Shown here piece by piece: positions 25,515 through 35,841 of a stretch of DNA of 64,000 nt (positions are counted from its first letter, which is position 1; every line of letters begins with the position of its first letter). The notes beneath the pieces are model-generated. The model ran no database searches and was not told the origin of the DNA. It saw only the letters and a list, made by a program, of their open reading frames with translations. The position numbers were made by a program, and so were the translations under genes. The DNA is from Perlabentimonas sp034003245. GTDB taxonomy: Bacteria; Bacteroidota; Bacteroidia; Bacteroidales; Tenuifilaceae. The DNA lies in assembly GCA_034003245.1 (NCBI GenBank), contig JAVEYY010000015.1, positions 28,492 to 92,491 of the forward strand. The letters run 5' to 3'.

Positions 25515-28500
25515 CTACTGAGTCATTGTAAATCGGAGGCTAAAACCAAAGCTGGTATTTGCTGTGGGGTAAGAGAGCGCAACGATGGGCTTATTAACCA
25601 CCCTGTCGAAAAACGCACGGATGGTTACCTGGTCGCTCACCACATACTCGGCCGATGTTTTGATGGTTAGAATATTCTGCCCAGCCGATGGGGTGTTGGT
25701 CTCCTCCACCAACTTTCGGAGAATTGTTTGATTGTTTCTTATGCTAAAGTCAAGATTTAACCTTAGGTCACTCTTCAGCGTTTTCTGATCCCCATCCGAA
25801 GTGGCAAATACTAGGGGAAGATTTTCGAAACGATATCCGCTACCCACAATTACCTCCCAGCTGTTTATCTCGCTCAGCTGGTTGTTGGCAAAGCTCATAG
25901 CCAACGATCGGGTATTGCGCACCTCCACTCGGTTAGTAAGACTGCTAAGCCAGGTGGCATCGAGACTTAACAAGGGGTTAAACTGCTCGTTTAGGGAGAT
26001 ATTAGTGATTTCGAATTCGGGAATAAAGTTATTGTTTGCATCGCGAATATAGCTGAATCCATCGTCCCCGGGGGCATAATCGAGGTACGATGCGTAGGAA
26101 CCCACTGTATAGGTTGAGCGGTAGCTATGCCTAAGGGTAAACGTGCGAAGATACTTTTTGAAGGGCTTCAGCTTGGCTAATCCATCGTAGGTAACTTGCC
26201 AGTTTGGCATGGGAATTAGAGGGAAAGCAGTAAGTTTCGACTTCTCGGGCGATATTCCTGTGTAAGCCGAAACGAAAGAGTACACCATCACTTCCTGACT
26301 CAACTTACCGTAGCCCAAGGGGTATAAATCTTGGTCGAGGATTGTTGGGTCGTAAATTCCGCCCTCCTTTCGGTTATTAGCTAGCCTCATTGCCATTGCG
26401 TATCGGGTATCGCGGAATCGCTTAAAGCTCTCACTCTCGTAATTATTCGATGAGTTAGAACGCTCAAAAGCAGAACTCAGGGTAATTACGCTAATGCTAA
26501 AGTTCCCCGTTTGCATGGGATTGTATGCATCAAACTGCCCGAAAGCATCGGCAATATAGTACTCATTCTTATTCGACGCCAAATTTCGGGTACCCGAAAT
26601 CTCAATCCTAAGGTTTGCCAACGGCTCAACGGTTGCCCTTAGGGTTAAGTTCTCATTTTGGGTGAAAATCACTGGCGAGTTGAGCGTTGTGTCGGTGGTT
26701 AACCAATCGTTTCGAACCGCTCGCCAGGCAAAATCTTCATCCTGCCAACCCGATATAAACCCAAGCCCTGGAGCCCAAACGCCATTTAAATCCTGCATAC
26801 CCATATACTGAGTAGATGGCTTGTATCCCGGAACCAAGGTTCCGGCAGTAACCGAATATGCTCCCGATATATTTTTTAATCCCATCAGCATCCTTACCCC
26901 ACCTTGAACCAGGAATAGTGCAACGTTTTCGCGTTCGGGAACTCGCCCTTCCACCACAACTTTTACATTATTGATATCTTCAGTCGACTTTATGGACACA
27001 CGCCTGTCGGAGCGAATGTTCAACTCTACTTTTATATCCTTGCCGCTTTCATCAAAAGCCTTTACCTTAACATCCTCGGTTCGGAGGTTATGGTCAATTG
27101 AGCGGAACATTCCCTGGCGAAGCCTAACATTTGTTTGCTCGTAGGTTACAGTTTTCATATTCGTGCGCTGTTGTACCCCACGTGCCCGCTGATCGAACTT
27201 CTGGTTAATATCCTTTAACAACTTACTCTTGTTGTACAGCGATGTTAGATTTAGCTGAGTGTTGAGCTGGATGGTACTGGCATTCTGAACCGTATTGCCC
27301 GGGTCAAATCGACTGGTGTCGGGAAGGATTGGCCCGGCTCGCCAATCGTAGCTACCGGAATACCGTGCCGATGCGCTAACCCAGCTGAAGGGAGGCAACT
27401 TGTTTATGGGAATATTGTAGCTTAAATCGAAACGGTGATTATAGTTGGTGTTTCGTCCAAAGTTCTTCAGGTTATTCCAAACCGAATCCTGCCAGTGCTC
27501 ATAACCCATTGGATCGCGGTCGCGATTAACCATGCCCAAAGGCTCGTCGATACGAGCCTGATTGTTGGCATTAAAATCGAGCTTAAGCGACTGGGTAATA
27601 TCCCAGTTAAATGCGTAAACCCTATTCCAGTTGAAATCCTTTGAGTATGTAGGCACCAGCTTAAAGTCGGGGTTGTTTATGTTACGCAACTGCTGCTCAA
27701 AGTAGGTTCTGTTTAGCTCTGTACGAAACGAGAATTGATTGGGAACATAGTTAAAGTTAAAATCCTTAATAATCCTGAACCAGGGGTTCGATAGCCACTT
27801 TACATTCCTAAGCGGTACCACATTCTTGGGTCGGGTATTGTACGAGTATGTTAGCCCGCCCCTTACGTTTCGCTGTATTCGTTCCTCGGTGCTGATGTTT
27901 CGAGTTAGCTGCTCATTATAGGCGTAACTCACCGCAAAGTTGGAAATGCTGTAAACTTTGGGGGCTCCATCGGTTTTGTTAATGCGAACATTAGTTAGGT
28001 TTAAGCTTTTCCTGCGCGTGTAATCCTGCGATACTCTTCGAATCGAATCGCGTTCGTTCTGGTTGGTGGCTTTCTCCAGGGCTACCTTAAGCGGAACATC
28101 TGGGTCGAGCGGGTTGTACTCAGGATTTGCAAACGATTCGGAATATCCAATAAAAACCGGAATATTAACTCCCGACTCTTTAGGGAAGAAGCGCCCCATT
28201 TGAATTGTAGTGCTTAGATCGTACTGGTAAAAATCGTTCATGCTACGCTCGTTCACCTTCTTCTCAATTGAACCAAATCCGGGCTTGATGGTTGTTCCAG
28301 CAACTGTAACCATAGCCAAATCGGCTAGTTTAGCCGATATGCGCGCATTGGCTGCCCATCCACCCTTGCTCTCGGCCTGCGACAACCGTAATTCGTTTAC
28401 CCACACTATCCCCGATTTTGTGAAGCCATCGTCCGAAGAACTTTCGGAACTTTCAGGATTTCTTATACCAATCATTATTACCCTAACATTGCTTAAGCTG

Positions 28501-31500
28501 GGGTTTCCTGTTACTTTCACGGTTCTGTCGCCATCCTGAACTCTAAAAACTGTGGTGTAGGTTATCATCGAGCCCAGCTTGCGCATCTCGTCGTTGCGAA
28601 GCATTTTTGCGCTCTGGAAAATTTCCAGATCAATATCGAGGAGGTTTTCGCGAGGCCATACCTTTTGTCGGTCGGCTTCACTTTTATTGGAGTATCGCCC
28701 AGGCAGAGTCAGGGTTAAAGGAATCTCGTACTCGTAGTAGTTATTGTTGTAATCGGTTCCTAACCTAACGAAAAGTTTCAGGTCTCCATCGTATAATGGA
28801 TATTCGGTTATAGCCTCAGCATGAACATCCATCATCATCTTTCGATACTGCCTAATGTCGAGACTAACGTTTCGGAATACGGCCTTGGCATCGCCATCGG
28901 CCAAATCTATCACCTTGAGTTCCATAGCCTGCTCGTTAAGCTCGGTTAGCTGTGGTTGGCTGGGATCAATTACCCGGCTTACGCCGGGTGGAAGCACGTA
29001 GTTTACTGGAACTCTGGTGTAGTTTTCCTCAATGTTCACTGCCGATACCTCAAAACTTCCACTGGCCAAATCGGAGGTTGGCATTCCTTCCTGTCCCTGG
29101 ATTAGGGCTCTACTATACCTCCGCCACTCGCCCCGAACCAGCTCCAGCGTAGCAAATCTAAGAATGGTGGTATCCCTAAATCCTTTCATAAACATCCTCA
29201 TAAAACGGATGGACTTAAAATCCTGAATGTTTCCAATAACCCGCTCGTACTCATCTATTGGAACTTTAAACTGATACCAGTTAACCTCTGAACGCTCGCC
29301 GTTTTCGAGCTTTGCATTGTAGGTAACCTTATCGGTAATAAAGTTATGCCCCACCACAAAATCCTGTGGTCGCATCGAGATTCGATACTGGTAATAGGTC
29401 TCATTCTCGTTAAGGGTGCGATCTTCGTTTATGTCCTCGCCATTGGGCTGGATCTGCCGTGCAGTTGGGTAATCCTCAATAATTCCATCGGGGGTAGGCT
29501 GATTAGCAGCAGGTGAGTTGCCCTCGGGATTATTTATTCGCTTATATCGATCAAGAATTCCTGTTTCAGCAGCATCGTAGATGCTCGAGCGGTAATACCT
29601 AAAGTTATCGCTTGAAGGGTCGTTTAACGCATCGAGGTAAATTTTTGAATCGGCACCAAACTGACTTTTCAGACTTTTGAGATACGACGCAAAAAACACC
29701 TCTTCGTCATCATCGCGTAACCCATCGAGACCCACATCCTGGAAACGCCGAGCATTTGGATCGGTATCAAAAGCATTTACTAACGATTGCACAGCAGGAA
29801 TTCTTCCCCAGGCTGTTTCCTCCACATTGGTTACCACTGCCGAGGTTGGAAGTCCATTTTCAAACGATCGCTTTCCATCGCGAAGCACATCCTCCGAAAT
29901 CTCGCCAAGATTAATATACAGATCGCCCCCCCTGTGCAACGAGTCGTAAACAAAGGGATCCATCAGCCAGAATTCGATGTACTCGATGTTGGCCGTTTCA
30001 AAATCGGGCGAGGGAAGCGACCGCATCATCCCCGCCCACTTTCTCTCGGGATTCAGGAAGAAACCATCGCTATTTAACCCTGTGGTGGTATAGTTATATG
30101 GACCACGCTCGTGCGGGTAGTAGTTAAGGTTAAGTACGGGTATTTTGGTGGGAATCCCCGATGGGGTTTGCCTATTGGGAAAAATCTCGCGCTCAAAAAT
30201 TTCCCGAACAAAATGGCTGCTCTGGGTATTGGGATCGCGCCGAATATGGCCCGGAGTTAAGGAGTTGTTCCTCAGGAATAGCTCGTCGATGGAGAACCAC
30301 GCCAAAAGGGCTCTGTTGTAACCATTGGCCAAATCGTTCACCAAACTTCCTTCGGGGAACATATCGGGCTGGTGTTGTGGTGTGCTCGCTAGCGACCATG
30401 CTAACCACGATCGTAGGTCGATTGATGTTTTTGTACCCTCAAAATCATCAACATAAACGGTCCCTCCCGAACCTATTGCGCGTGAGTATCCGGGAATAAA
30501 ATGAGCAAATTCAGCATCAAAGGTAATGGTCGATTTCTCCTTGGTTTCGATAAAGGGTAAAAAGTCAACCATCTTGGTAAGAAAACCCGACTCGGTTTGG
30601 TACGAGGTGTTAAGCCCCCAAATGGTGTTGCTAATGGCCTCGTTACCATAGCTCACTTTCTGGGTAAATGGTCGCTCTGTTAAATTTAGCACAGTAGCCC
30701 CGATATTGAACTTATCGGAAACCTTATAGTCGAAGTGCGAACCTACAAGAGTTTTAGTTTGAAAGCTGAACAGGTCCTGGCTCTCAAGCGATATCTGAAT
30801 AGGAGTTCCCGATTCGAGAAGTCCGGGGTCAATTATCTTCACTGTACCCATTATATAGTCAACCGTGTATTCGGTGCCCTCAGTGAGTTTTCGTCCGCCA
30901 GCAGTAACCACAACCGATCCGCGGGGAACATTCATGGCATTTAGGGGAATCTCGGAACTCGACGAGGATCTGTAGGTTCCGCTTAATCGAAACTTGTTCT
31001 TCTCGGCAATCTGGCGAGCCCTGGTTAGTGTGGAGTCGTACAACTCCTGGTAAATGTACTTTTCGGCAATTCCTGGATCACCAATTTTTCGCTTCAAGTC
31101 GCTACCAAACGGTTCGAGAACAGGAAAAATAATTCGACTATTGGAAGAGTTGATAGTTATGCCCTCAATAAAATCGAACATGCCATCGGCACCTGGATCA
31201 GAATTGCTATTTAGGTTATCGAGATTAAGCAGCGATAGCAAAGGAATATTCGCGTTGTTCCCCTCGGGGATATAGTTAACGGCTGTTCCCGTAAGGTCGT
31301 TCTGGTAAAGAATATTGAGATTAAACTCGCGCCTATCAATCTGAAAAGCCCCAATGGTGTAGATGTTCTTCATCATCAGATTCCAGGTAGGGAGGCGGGG
31401 CGAAAGGTTAGTTCCTTTTAATAGTTTGAGAACTAGGGCTTGCGGCGCGGTAATCCCATCGGTCGAGAACTCCCCAACCTTATAGGTTCGGCCTCCCAGG

Positions 31501-32936
31501 GTGTACTCATAGGCAACTGCCAGAATCTCGTCCGCATTAAGTGATGTATTTACCGAGATGTACCCAAGCTGCGAGTTTATGGTAAATTCCGATTGGGTTA
31601 ACTTTCGGGCATTCTCAATCTTCTCGTAATCGACACCGCCATTAAAGTTTGGGATCTGCGAAAGTACCGAATTCACATCGGAAATACTCCGAATCCCGGA
31701 GTAAGATTGGGTAATCTGCTCGTAAAGTGTGTTGATATCGTTGCGGGGGAATGCTCCTGAACCAGATATTTGAACAAAATGGTCGGCATAGATATTCTGG
31801 AAATTCTCACCCAAATCGTGGAACGCAACAACATCCCTTGAGTTATCAAAATTTCCACGCTTATTCGTTACCCACACTTCAATACGGGTAATGTTGATAC
31901 CACTATTTACTATAGGTAAATTTTGAAGGGACTGGTTGTAGGTGTCGCGGAAGTAATGCGACAGAAAAAAGTGCTTATTGGCCTCGTACTCGTCGGCCTG
32001 TATCTCAAACTCTTTCGATTGTGCACCTCCACTCACCTCCATCACCTGGGTTTGACTGTTCTGTTTCGAGAAGATGCTTGTCACTGTTAATCGGCCAAAG
32101 CGCAGCTGAGTTTTTAAACCAAACAGGCTCGAACTTCCAGTGATTAAAGTCCCGGGCAGTGGTAGCGATACATTCCCCGCTTCGATTTTCTGAATAATCT
32201 CATCCTCAAACCCAGTGTATTCCAACTTCACGTTATTCTCAAAGTCGAATGTAGCCTCTGTGTTATAATTTACTTCCATCCTAAGCTTTTCCCCCACCGT
32301 ACCGTTCACATTCATCTGAATTTTCGACTGAAAATCGAAGGTGTAATTGCTTCGGTAGTTCTCCGCAATGGTGGGGTTGTCGGTGCGCGAACCGCTAACA
32401 CCAAACACCAGTTCAGCTGTTCCCTGCGGGATTATCTCTATAACGTTGCTCCCAAAAATCCGGTCAAAGGTTTCGCCACCCACCTGCAATCGCGGTAGAA
32501 TACCTGAACCCCGCGTTGCAGTTTCGCCCTGACGGCGTTGCTGCCAGTACTCCCTCATCGACTGCTCAAACTGAAAGTTTCGGTACTCCTCCTCGCTCAT
32601 CACCCTTGGCGGACGAATGTTAACATCGCCAACCTTATAGTAAACCACGTACTGCTTGGTTTGCGCATTATAAACAACCTCAACCTTTACATTTTGCGGT
32701 TGCGACATGAAAAGTGGCGAAGCGGTTGAACCTTCGTCAGTTTTGGGAATGGGATAGGGTAACTTAATCGTGTCGGGCTGCTGTACAGAAGGTAGCGACA
32801 AATCGGCCAACTCCTCACCCACAAGGCTATCAGAATCACAAGCCGAGTTGTGCGCAAGCAGATAATTTTGTCCGATAAGTAGAAATAGGGTAGTTGCTAG
32901 TACCCTTCCAATAGCATGTGGCCCAATGTACTTCAA
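25515..32936 (-). CDS. sprA: Cell surface protein SprA, type 9 secretion outer-membrane channel
   Basis: A 2473-residue protein, the expected size for SprA, the very large beta-barrel that is the T9SS translocation pore and is needed for gliding in motile species. Residues 1-29 are a signal peptide (ATTLFLLIGQNYLLAHN). The N-terminal third has ELVFGVSGSRTDNPTIAENYR and MNVNGTVGEKLRMEVNYN, the middle has TYKVGEFSTDG and DDFEGTKTSIDLRSWLAWSLAS, and the rest is beta-rich with dense aromatic strands, ending in NTSFGFSLRFTMTQ. It lies 20 nt downstream of ruvA, within a pdxA-ruvA-sprA run. Its presence implies a T9SS in this organism; the other components are outside the window. Confidence 0.96.
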   Translation of the reverse strand: MKYIGPHAIGRVLATTLFLLIGQNYLLAHNSACDSDSLVGEELADLSLPSVQQPDTIKLPYPIPKTDEGSTASPLFMSQPQNVKVEVVYNAQTKQYVVYYKVGDVNIRPPRVMSEEEYRNFQFEQSMREYWQQRRQGETATRGSGILPRLQVGGETFDRIFGSNVIEIIPQGTAELVFGVSGSRTDNPTIAENYRSNYTFDFQSKIQMNVNGTVGEKLRMEVNYNTEATFDFENNVKLEYTGFEDEIIQKIEAGNVSLPLPGTLITGSSSLFGLKTQLRFGRLTVTSIFSKQNSQTQVMEVSGGAQSKEFEIQADEYEANKHFFLSHYFRDTYNQSLQNLPIVNSGINITRIEVWVTNKRGNFDNSRDVVAFHDLGENFQNIYADHFVQISGSGAFPRNDINTLYEQITQSYSGIRSISDVNSVLSQIPNFNGGVDYEKIENARKLTQSEFTINSQLGYISVNTSLNADEILAVAYEYTLGGRTYKVGEFSTDGITAPQALVLKLLKGTNLSPRLPTWNLMMKNIYTIGAFQIDRREFNLNILYQNDLTGTAVNYIPEGNNANIPLLSLLNLDNLNSNSDPGADGMFDFIEGITINSSNSRIIFPVLEPFGSDLKRKIGDPGIAEKYIYQELYDSTLTRARQIAEKNKFRLSGTYRSSSSSEIPLNAMNVPRGSVVVTAGGRKLTEGTEYTVDYIMGTVKIIDPGLLESGTPIQISLESQDLFSFQTKTLVGSHFDYKVSDKFNIGATVLNLTERPFTQKVSYGNEAISNTIWGLNTSYQTESGFLTKMVDFLPFIETKEKSTITFDAEFAHFIPGYSRAIGSGGTVYVDDFEGTKTSIDLRSWLAWSLASTPQHQPDMFPEGSLVNDLANGYNRALLAWFSIDELFLRNNSLTPGHIRRDPNTQSSHFVREIFEREIFPNRQTPSGIPTKIPVLNLNYYPHERGPYNYTTTGLNSDGFFLNPERKWAGMMRSLPSPDFETANIEYIEFWLMDPFVYDSLHRGGDLYINLGEISEDVLRDGKRSFENGLPTSAVVTNVEETAWGRIPAVQSLVNAFDTDPNARRFQDVGLDGLRDDDEEVFFASYLKSLKSQFGADSKIYLDALNDPSSDNFRYYRSSIYDAAETGILDRYKRINNPEGNSPAANQPTPDGIIEDYPTARQIQPNGEDINEDRTLNENETYYQYRISMRPQDFVVGHNFITDKVTYNAKLENGERSEVNWYQFKVPIDEYERVIGNIQDFKSIRFMRMFMKGFRDTTILRFATLELVRGEWRRYSRALIQGQEGMPTSDLASGSFEVSAVNIEENYTRVPVNYVLPPGVSRVIDPSQPQLTELNEQAMELKVIDLADGDAKAVFRNVSLDIRQYRKMMMDVHAEAITEYPLYDGDLKLFVRLGTDYNNNYYEYEIPLTLTLPGRYSNKSEADRQKVWPRENLLDIDLEIFQSAKMLRNDEMRKLGSMITYTTVFRVQDGDRTVKVTGNPSLSNVRVIMIGIRNPESSESSSDDGFTKSGIVWVNELRLSQAESKGGWAANARISAKLADLAMVTVAGTTIKPGFGSIEKKVNERSMNDFYQYDLSTTIQMGRFFPKESGVNIPVFIGYSESFANPEYNPLDPDVPLKVALEKATNQNERDSIRRVSQDYTRRKSLNLTNVRINKTDGAPKVYSISNFAVSYAYNEQLTRNISTEERIQRNVRGGLTYSYNTRPKNVVPLRNVKWLSNPWFRIIKDFNFNYVPNQFSFRTELNRTYFEQQLRNINNPDFKLVPTYSKDFNWNRVYAFNWDITQSLKLDFNANNQARIDEPLGMVNRDRDPMGYEHWQDSVWNNLKNFGRNTNYNHRFDLSYNIPINKLPPFSWVSASARYSGSYDWRAGPILPDTSRFDPGNTVQNASTIQLNTQLNLTSLYNKSKLLKDINQKFDQRARGVQQRTNMKTVTYEQTNVRLRQGMFRSIDHNLRTEDVKVKAFDESGKDIKVELNIRSDRRVSIKSTEDINNVKVVVEGRVPERENVALFLVQGGVRMLMGLKNISGAYSVTAGTLVPGYKPSTQYMGMQDLNGVWAPGLGFISGWQDEDFAWRAVRNDWLTTDTTLNSPVIFTQNENLTLRATVEPLANLRIEISGTRNLASNKNEYYIADAFGQFDAYNPMQTGNFSISVITLSSAFERSNSSNNYESESFKRFRDTRYAMAMRLANNRKEGGIYDPTILDQDLYPLGYGKLSQEVMVYSFVSAYTGISPEKSKLTAFPLIPMPNWQVTYDGLAKLKPFKKYLRTFTLRHSYRSTYTVGSYASYLDYAPGDDGFSYIRDANNNFIPEFEITNISLNEQFNPLLSLDATWLSSLTNRVEVRNTRSLAMSFANNQLSEINSWEVIVGSGYRFENLPLVFATSDGDQKTLKSDLRLNLDFSIRNNQTILRKLVEETNTPSAGQNILTIKTSAEYVVSDQVTIRAFFDRVVNKPIVALSYPTANTSFGFSLRFTMTQ

Positions 32937-32956
32937 AGTAAACAGAAGTTATTCGT

Positions 32957-33538
32957 TTACAACCCCTTTAGCGCATCCTTTATAAGGCTTTCAACCGTAT
33001 GACCGGGGTTTTGCTTAAATAGCTGATCAATGGTTTTCTCTGCAACGCTCTTGGCGAAGCCTAGCATAACTAATGCTGATAACGCTTCCTGCTTTACGGT
33101 ATTGTTTTGGGTAGCAAAAATATCTTGCTCCAGGGTCGATTTACCCAGCCTATCCTTTAAATCGACCACAATTCGCTGAGCCGTTTTAAGCCCAATGCCC
33201 TTAATCCGCTTGAGCGTATTAACATCGCCCTGCATAATTGCCTGCGAAATCTCCTCGGCCGATAGCGACGAGAGGATAACCCTTGCCGTATTTGCCCCTA
33301 CACCCGATACCGAGATAAGATGTCTGAAAAGCTCACGCTCCGATTTGGTGATAAAACCATAAAGCAAGTGGGCATCTTCCCTCACCACCTGATGGAGAAA
33401 AAGTGTTACATCGGTTTTGCCCTCAAGCGCAGCAAATGTATTTAACGATATGTTTATTACGTAGCCAATTCCTCCAGCCTCAAGCACGGCATAGGCAGGA
33501 TTTAACTCACACAGTTTACCATTAATAAATTCGAACAT
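32957..33538 (-). CDS. ruvA: Holliday junction branch migration protein RuvA
   Basis: A 193-residue RuvA, which binds Holliday junctions and loads RuvB. The N-terminal OB fold begins MFEFINGKLCELNPAYAVLEAGGIGY. The helix-hairpin-helix region reads LISVSGVGANTARVILS and LKRIKGIGLKTAQRIVVDLKDRL. A C-terminal RuvB-contact domain follows (EALSALVMLGFAKSVAEKTI). It lies 24 nt after pdxA and 20 nt before sprA. Confidence 0.97.
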   Translation of the reverse strand: MFEFINGKLCELNPAYAVLEAGGIGYVINISLNTFAALEGKTDVTLFLHQVVREDAHLLYGFITKSERELFRHLISVSGVGANTARVILSSLSAEEISQAIMQGDVNTLKRIKGIGLKTAQRIVVDLKDRLGKSTLEQDIFATQNNTVKQEALSALVMLGFAKSVAEKTIDQLFKQNPGHTVESLIKDALKGL

Positions 33539-33562
33539 AGAATAATGCTAAAGTAGTAGTGA

Positions 33563-34609
33563 TTACTCCTGCTTGGAGATAACCAGCGGGTTACTGGTTA
33601 ACTCATCATAATCCTGACGATTCTTAAAAACCTCAACAGCTAAAAACAGAGCATTGCGAAACGACTGCTCCGAGGCTAATGTCTGTCCAGCAATCTCGTA
33701 TGCAGTTCCGTGTGCCGGCGAAGTGCGTACAACGGGTAATCCTGCGGTAAAGTTCACACCGCTATCAAATGCCAATGCTTTAAAAGGAGCCAATCCCTGA
33801 TCGTGATACATGGCCAAAATGGCATCGAACTTTGTGAAATTCTCCGAACCAAAGAACCCATCGGCAGGATATGGCCCCACGGCAATTATATTTTTCTGAT
33901 TTGCTTGCTTAATTGCTGGAATAATAACCATTTGCTCCTCGTTTCCTAGAACACCAGCATCGCCAGCATGGGGATTAAGACCTAGCACGGCAATGCGAGG
34001 TTTACGGATACCAAAATCCCTAATTAGCGACTCGTTGAGCAGCTTAAGCTTCTGAACTATCAACTCTTGAGTAATGCTCTTCGGTACTTCCGATAGCGGA
34101 ATATGACCCGTAACAACCCCCACCCTCATCAGGTTGCTAACCAGCAGCATAAGAACCTCCTTGGCATCGAACGACTTAGCTAAATACTCAGTATGTCCGG
34201 GGAATCCGAACTTTGCCGTTTGTACATTTTGCTTATTTATGGGCGATGTTACCAGCACATCTATCTTACCTGCTTTCAAATCGGCTACTGCAGCATCGAG
34301 CGCATTAATGGATCCTTCGCCGCCCATCTCGGTTACCTTGCCTAGCTCCACGCGTACATTTTCGTCCATACAGTTAATTATGTTGGACTTTTTGGAGTGC
34401 ACCTCCGATATATCCTTAATCTGGTTAAAGTTGAAACTCTCGAGGTTTATGGCCTTGCGATGGTATGCCGCCGCCTTTGGCGAACCATACACAACAGGCA
34501 CACAAAAATCGTTCAACCGGTTATCCTGAAGAGTCTTAATTATTACCTCGTAACCTATGCCGTTGATATCGCCCTGGGTAATACCTACAACTACTTTATT
34601 ATCTATCAT
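33563..34609 (-). CDS. pdxA: 4-hydroxythreonine-4-phosphate dehydrogenase
   Basis: A 348-residue enzyme of pyridoxal phosphate synthesis that oxidises 4-phosphohydroxy-threonine. Metal and substrate blocks seen: GITQGDINGIGYEVI, TSPINKQNVQTAKFGFPGHTEYLA, GLNPHAGDAGVLG, AMYHDQGLAPFKALAF and RTSPAHGTAYEIAGQ. It leads the pdxA-ruvA-sprA run. Confidence 0.97.
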   Translation of the reverse strand: MIDNKVVVGITQGDINGIGYEVIIKTLQDNRLNDFCVPVVYGSPKAAAYHRKAINLESFNFNQIKDISEVHSKKSNIINCMDENVRVELGKVTEMGGEGSINALDAAVADLKAGKIDVLVTSPINKQNVQTAKFGFPGHTEYLAKSFDAKEVLMLLVSNLMRVGVVTGHIPLSEVPKSITQELIVQKLKLLNESLIRDFGIRKPRIAVLGLNPHAGDAGVLGNEEQMVIIPAIKQANQKNIIAVGPYPADGFFGSENFTKFDAILAMYHDQGLAPFKALAFDSGVNFTAGLPVVRTSPAHGTAYEIAGQTLASEQSFRNALFLAVEVFKNRQDYDELTSNPLVISKQE

Positions 34610-34952
34610 ATAATAAGTGCTTTTGAATTCAAAAACTTAAATGAAATTATCTTAAAGCCACTGCTTTTAACTGGCAAAGATAGTAATTTGGGTTAAAGAA
34701 CGGTTAGGTAAAAAATTTAGTTTAGTGCCATTGCCCACAATTTGTATAATTTGATGATTTCAAAGCCTCAAGAAGAATTATGTCTGGATAAAATTAATTA
34801 CTCATAAAGGTTTAAGCGATTTTAGGCGGGTTTAGCTGGTGTTAAGAATGGTATTGCCCACGACCACAGAAAACAGCAGGCTAAATATTACTCACTTGCC
34901 TAGCAATTTTGATAGTATTCCTTAAATTTGCATCGTACAAAAACCCCACACA
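34610..34952. other. Divergent intergenic region between pdxA and sufE
   Basis: 343 AT-rich bases. A minus-strand TATCTTTG (34675-34682) could start the pdxA operon and a plus-strand TAAATTTG (34923-34930) the sufE gene; neither has a clear -33 partner. I saw no coding remnant or RNA. Confidence 0.4.
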
Positions 34953-35378
34953 ATGACCGCAAACGATATTCAGGATCAGATAATTGATGAGTTCACCATG
35001 TTCGACGACTGGATGGATCGCTACCAGCAACTTATCGATCTGGGAAACGATTTAACCCCAATTGACGAGAAAAAGCGCACCGATCAGCATCTGATTAAGG
35101 GTTGCCAAAGCAAGGTTTGGATCGATGCCGAAATGGTTGATGGCAAGTTACAATTTGCCGCCGACAGCGACGCTATTATCACTAAAGGAATTGTTGCCCT
35201 TTTAATACGAGTGCTAAACAACCGCACTCCACAGGAAATTTTAGACGCTGAACTGTACTTTATCGACAAGATTGGGCTTAAGGAAAATCTATCGCCAACC
35301 CGATCCAATGGCCTACTGGCCATGATAAAGCAAATGAAGCTTTACGCTCTAGCCTACCAAGCAAAACAGAATGGGTAA
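34953..35378 (+). CDS. sufE: SufE-family cysteine desulfuration protein
   Basis: A 141-residue sulfur-transfer protein that accepts persulfide from the cysteine desulfurase SufS for Fe-S cluster assembly. The active cysteine lies in HLIKGCQSKVWI, and the C-terminal block is NGLLAMIKQMKLYAL. A MIP18-family gene follows 58 nt later, making a small Fe-S maturation pair without the SufBCD core nearby. Confidence 0.95.
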   Translation: MTANDIQDQIIDEFTMFDDWMDRYQQLIDLGNDLTPIDEKKRTDQHLIKGCQSKVWIDAEMVDGKLQFAADSDAIITKGIVALLIRVLNNRTPQEILDAELYFIDKIGLKENLSPTRSNGLLAMIKQMKLYALAYQAKQNG

Positions 35379-35436
35379 ATAAACAGTTTTGCTTCGCAAT
35401 TGTTAACATAGTACAGCACATTTGATAAAACAATTT

Positions 35437-35760
35437 ATGTCACAACCACTAGATATACTTGCCGTTGAGGCCAACATTTTAAAAGCGCTCAAAAATGTTT
35501 TCGACCCCGAGATCCCTGTGAACATATACGACTTGGGGCTTATCTACGAAATTGACGTGGAAGAGAGCGGCAAAACTACGGTTAGGATGACCCTAACCGC
35601 GCCCAACTGCCCCATGGCCGACCAACTTCTCCAGGAGGTGAACGATCGTGTTGGCGAGATTGATGGTGTTACCGAAGTCGTACTTAAGCTAACATTCGAC
35701 CCACCCTGGGACAAAAGCATGATGAGCGAAGAGGCCATGCTGGAGTTAGGGTTCTTGTAG
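35437..35760 (+). CDS. MIP18/DUF59-family Fe-S assembly factor (SufT-like)
   Basis: A 107-residue protein when started at the ATG at 35437; the in-frame TTG at 35422 is less likely. The DUF59 core is visible: LKNVFDPEIPVNIYDLGLIYEIDV, then MTLTAPNCPMADQL with the conserved cysteine, and LTFDPPWDKSMMSEEA. Relatives (SufT, PaaD, MIP18) help mature or deliver Fe-S clusters. Its place right after sufE supports that role. Confidence 0.92.
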   Translation: MSQPLDILAVEANILKALKNVFDPEIPVNIYDLGLIYEIDVEESGKTTVRMTLTAPNCPMADQLLQEVNDRVGEIDGVTEVVLKLTFDPPWDKSMMSEEAMLELGFL

Positions 35761-35841
35761 TATACACAATTAGATTCTGCAAAAAATCATAGTATACCTT
35801 GGTTACTTGCCGTAGATTTGCGGCAACCATATTCTACTGCT

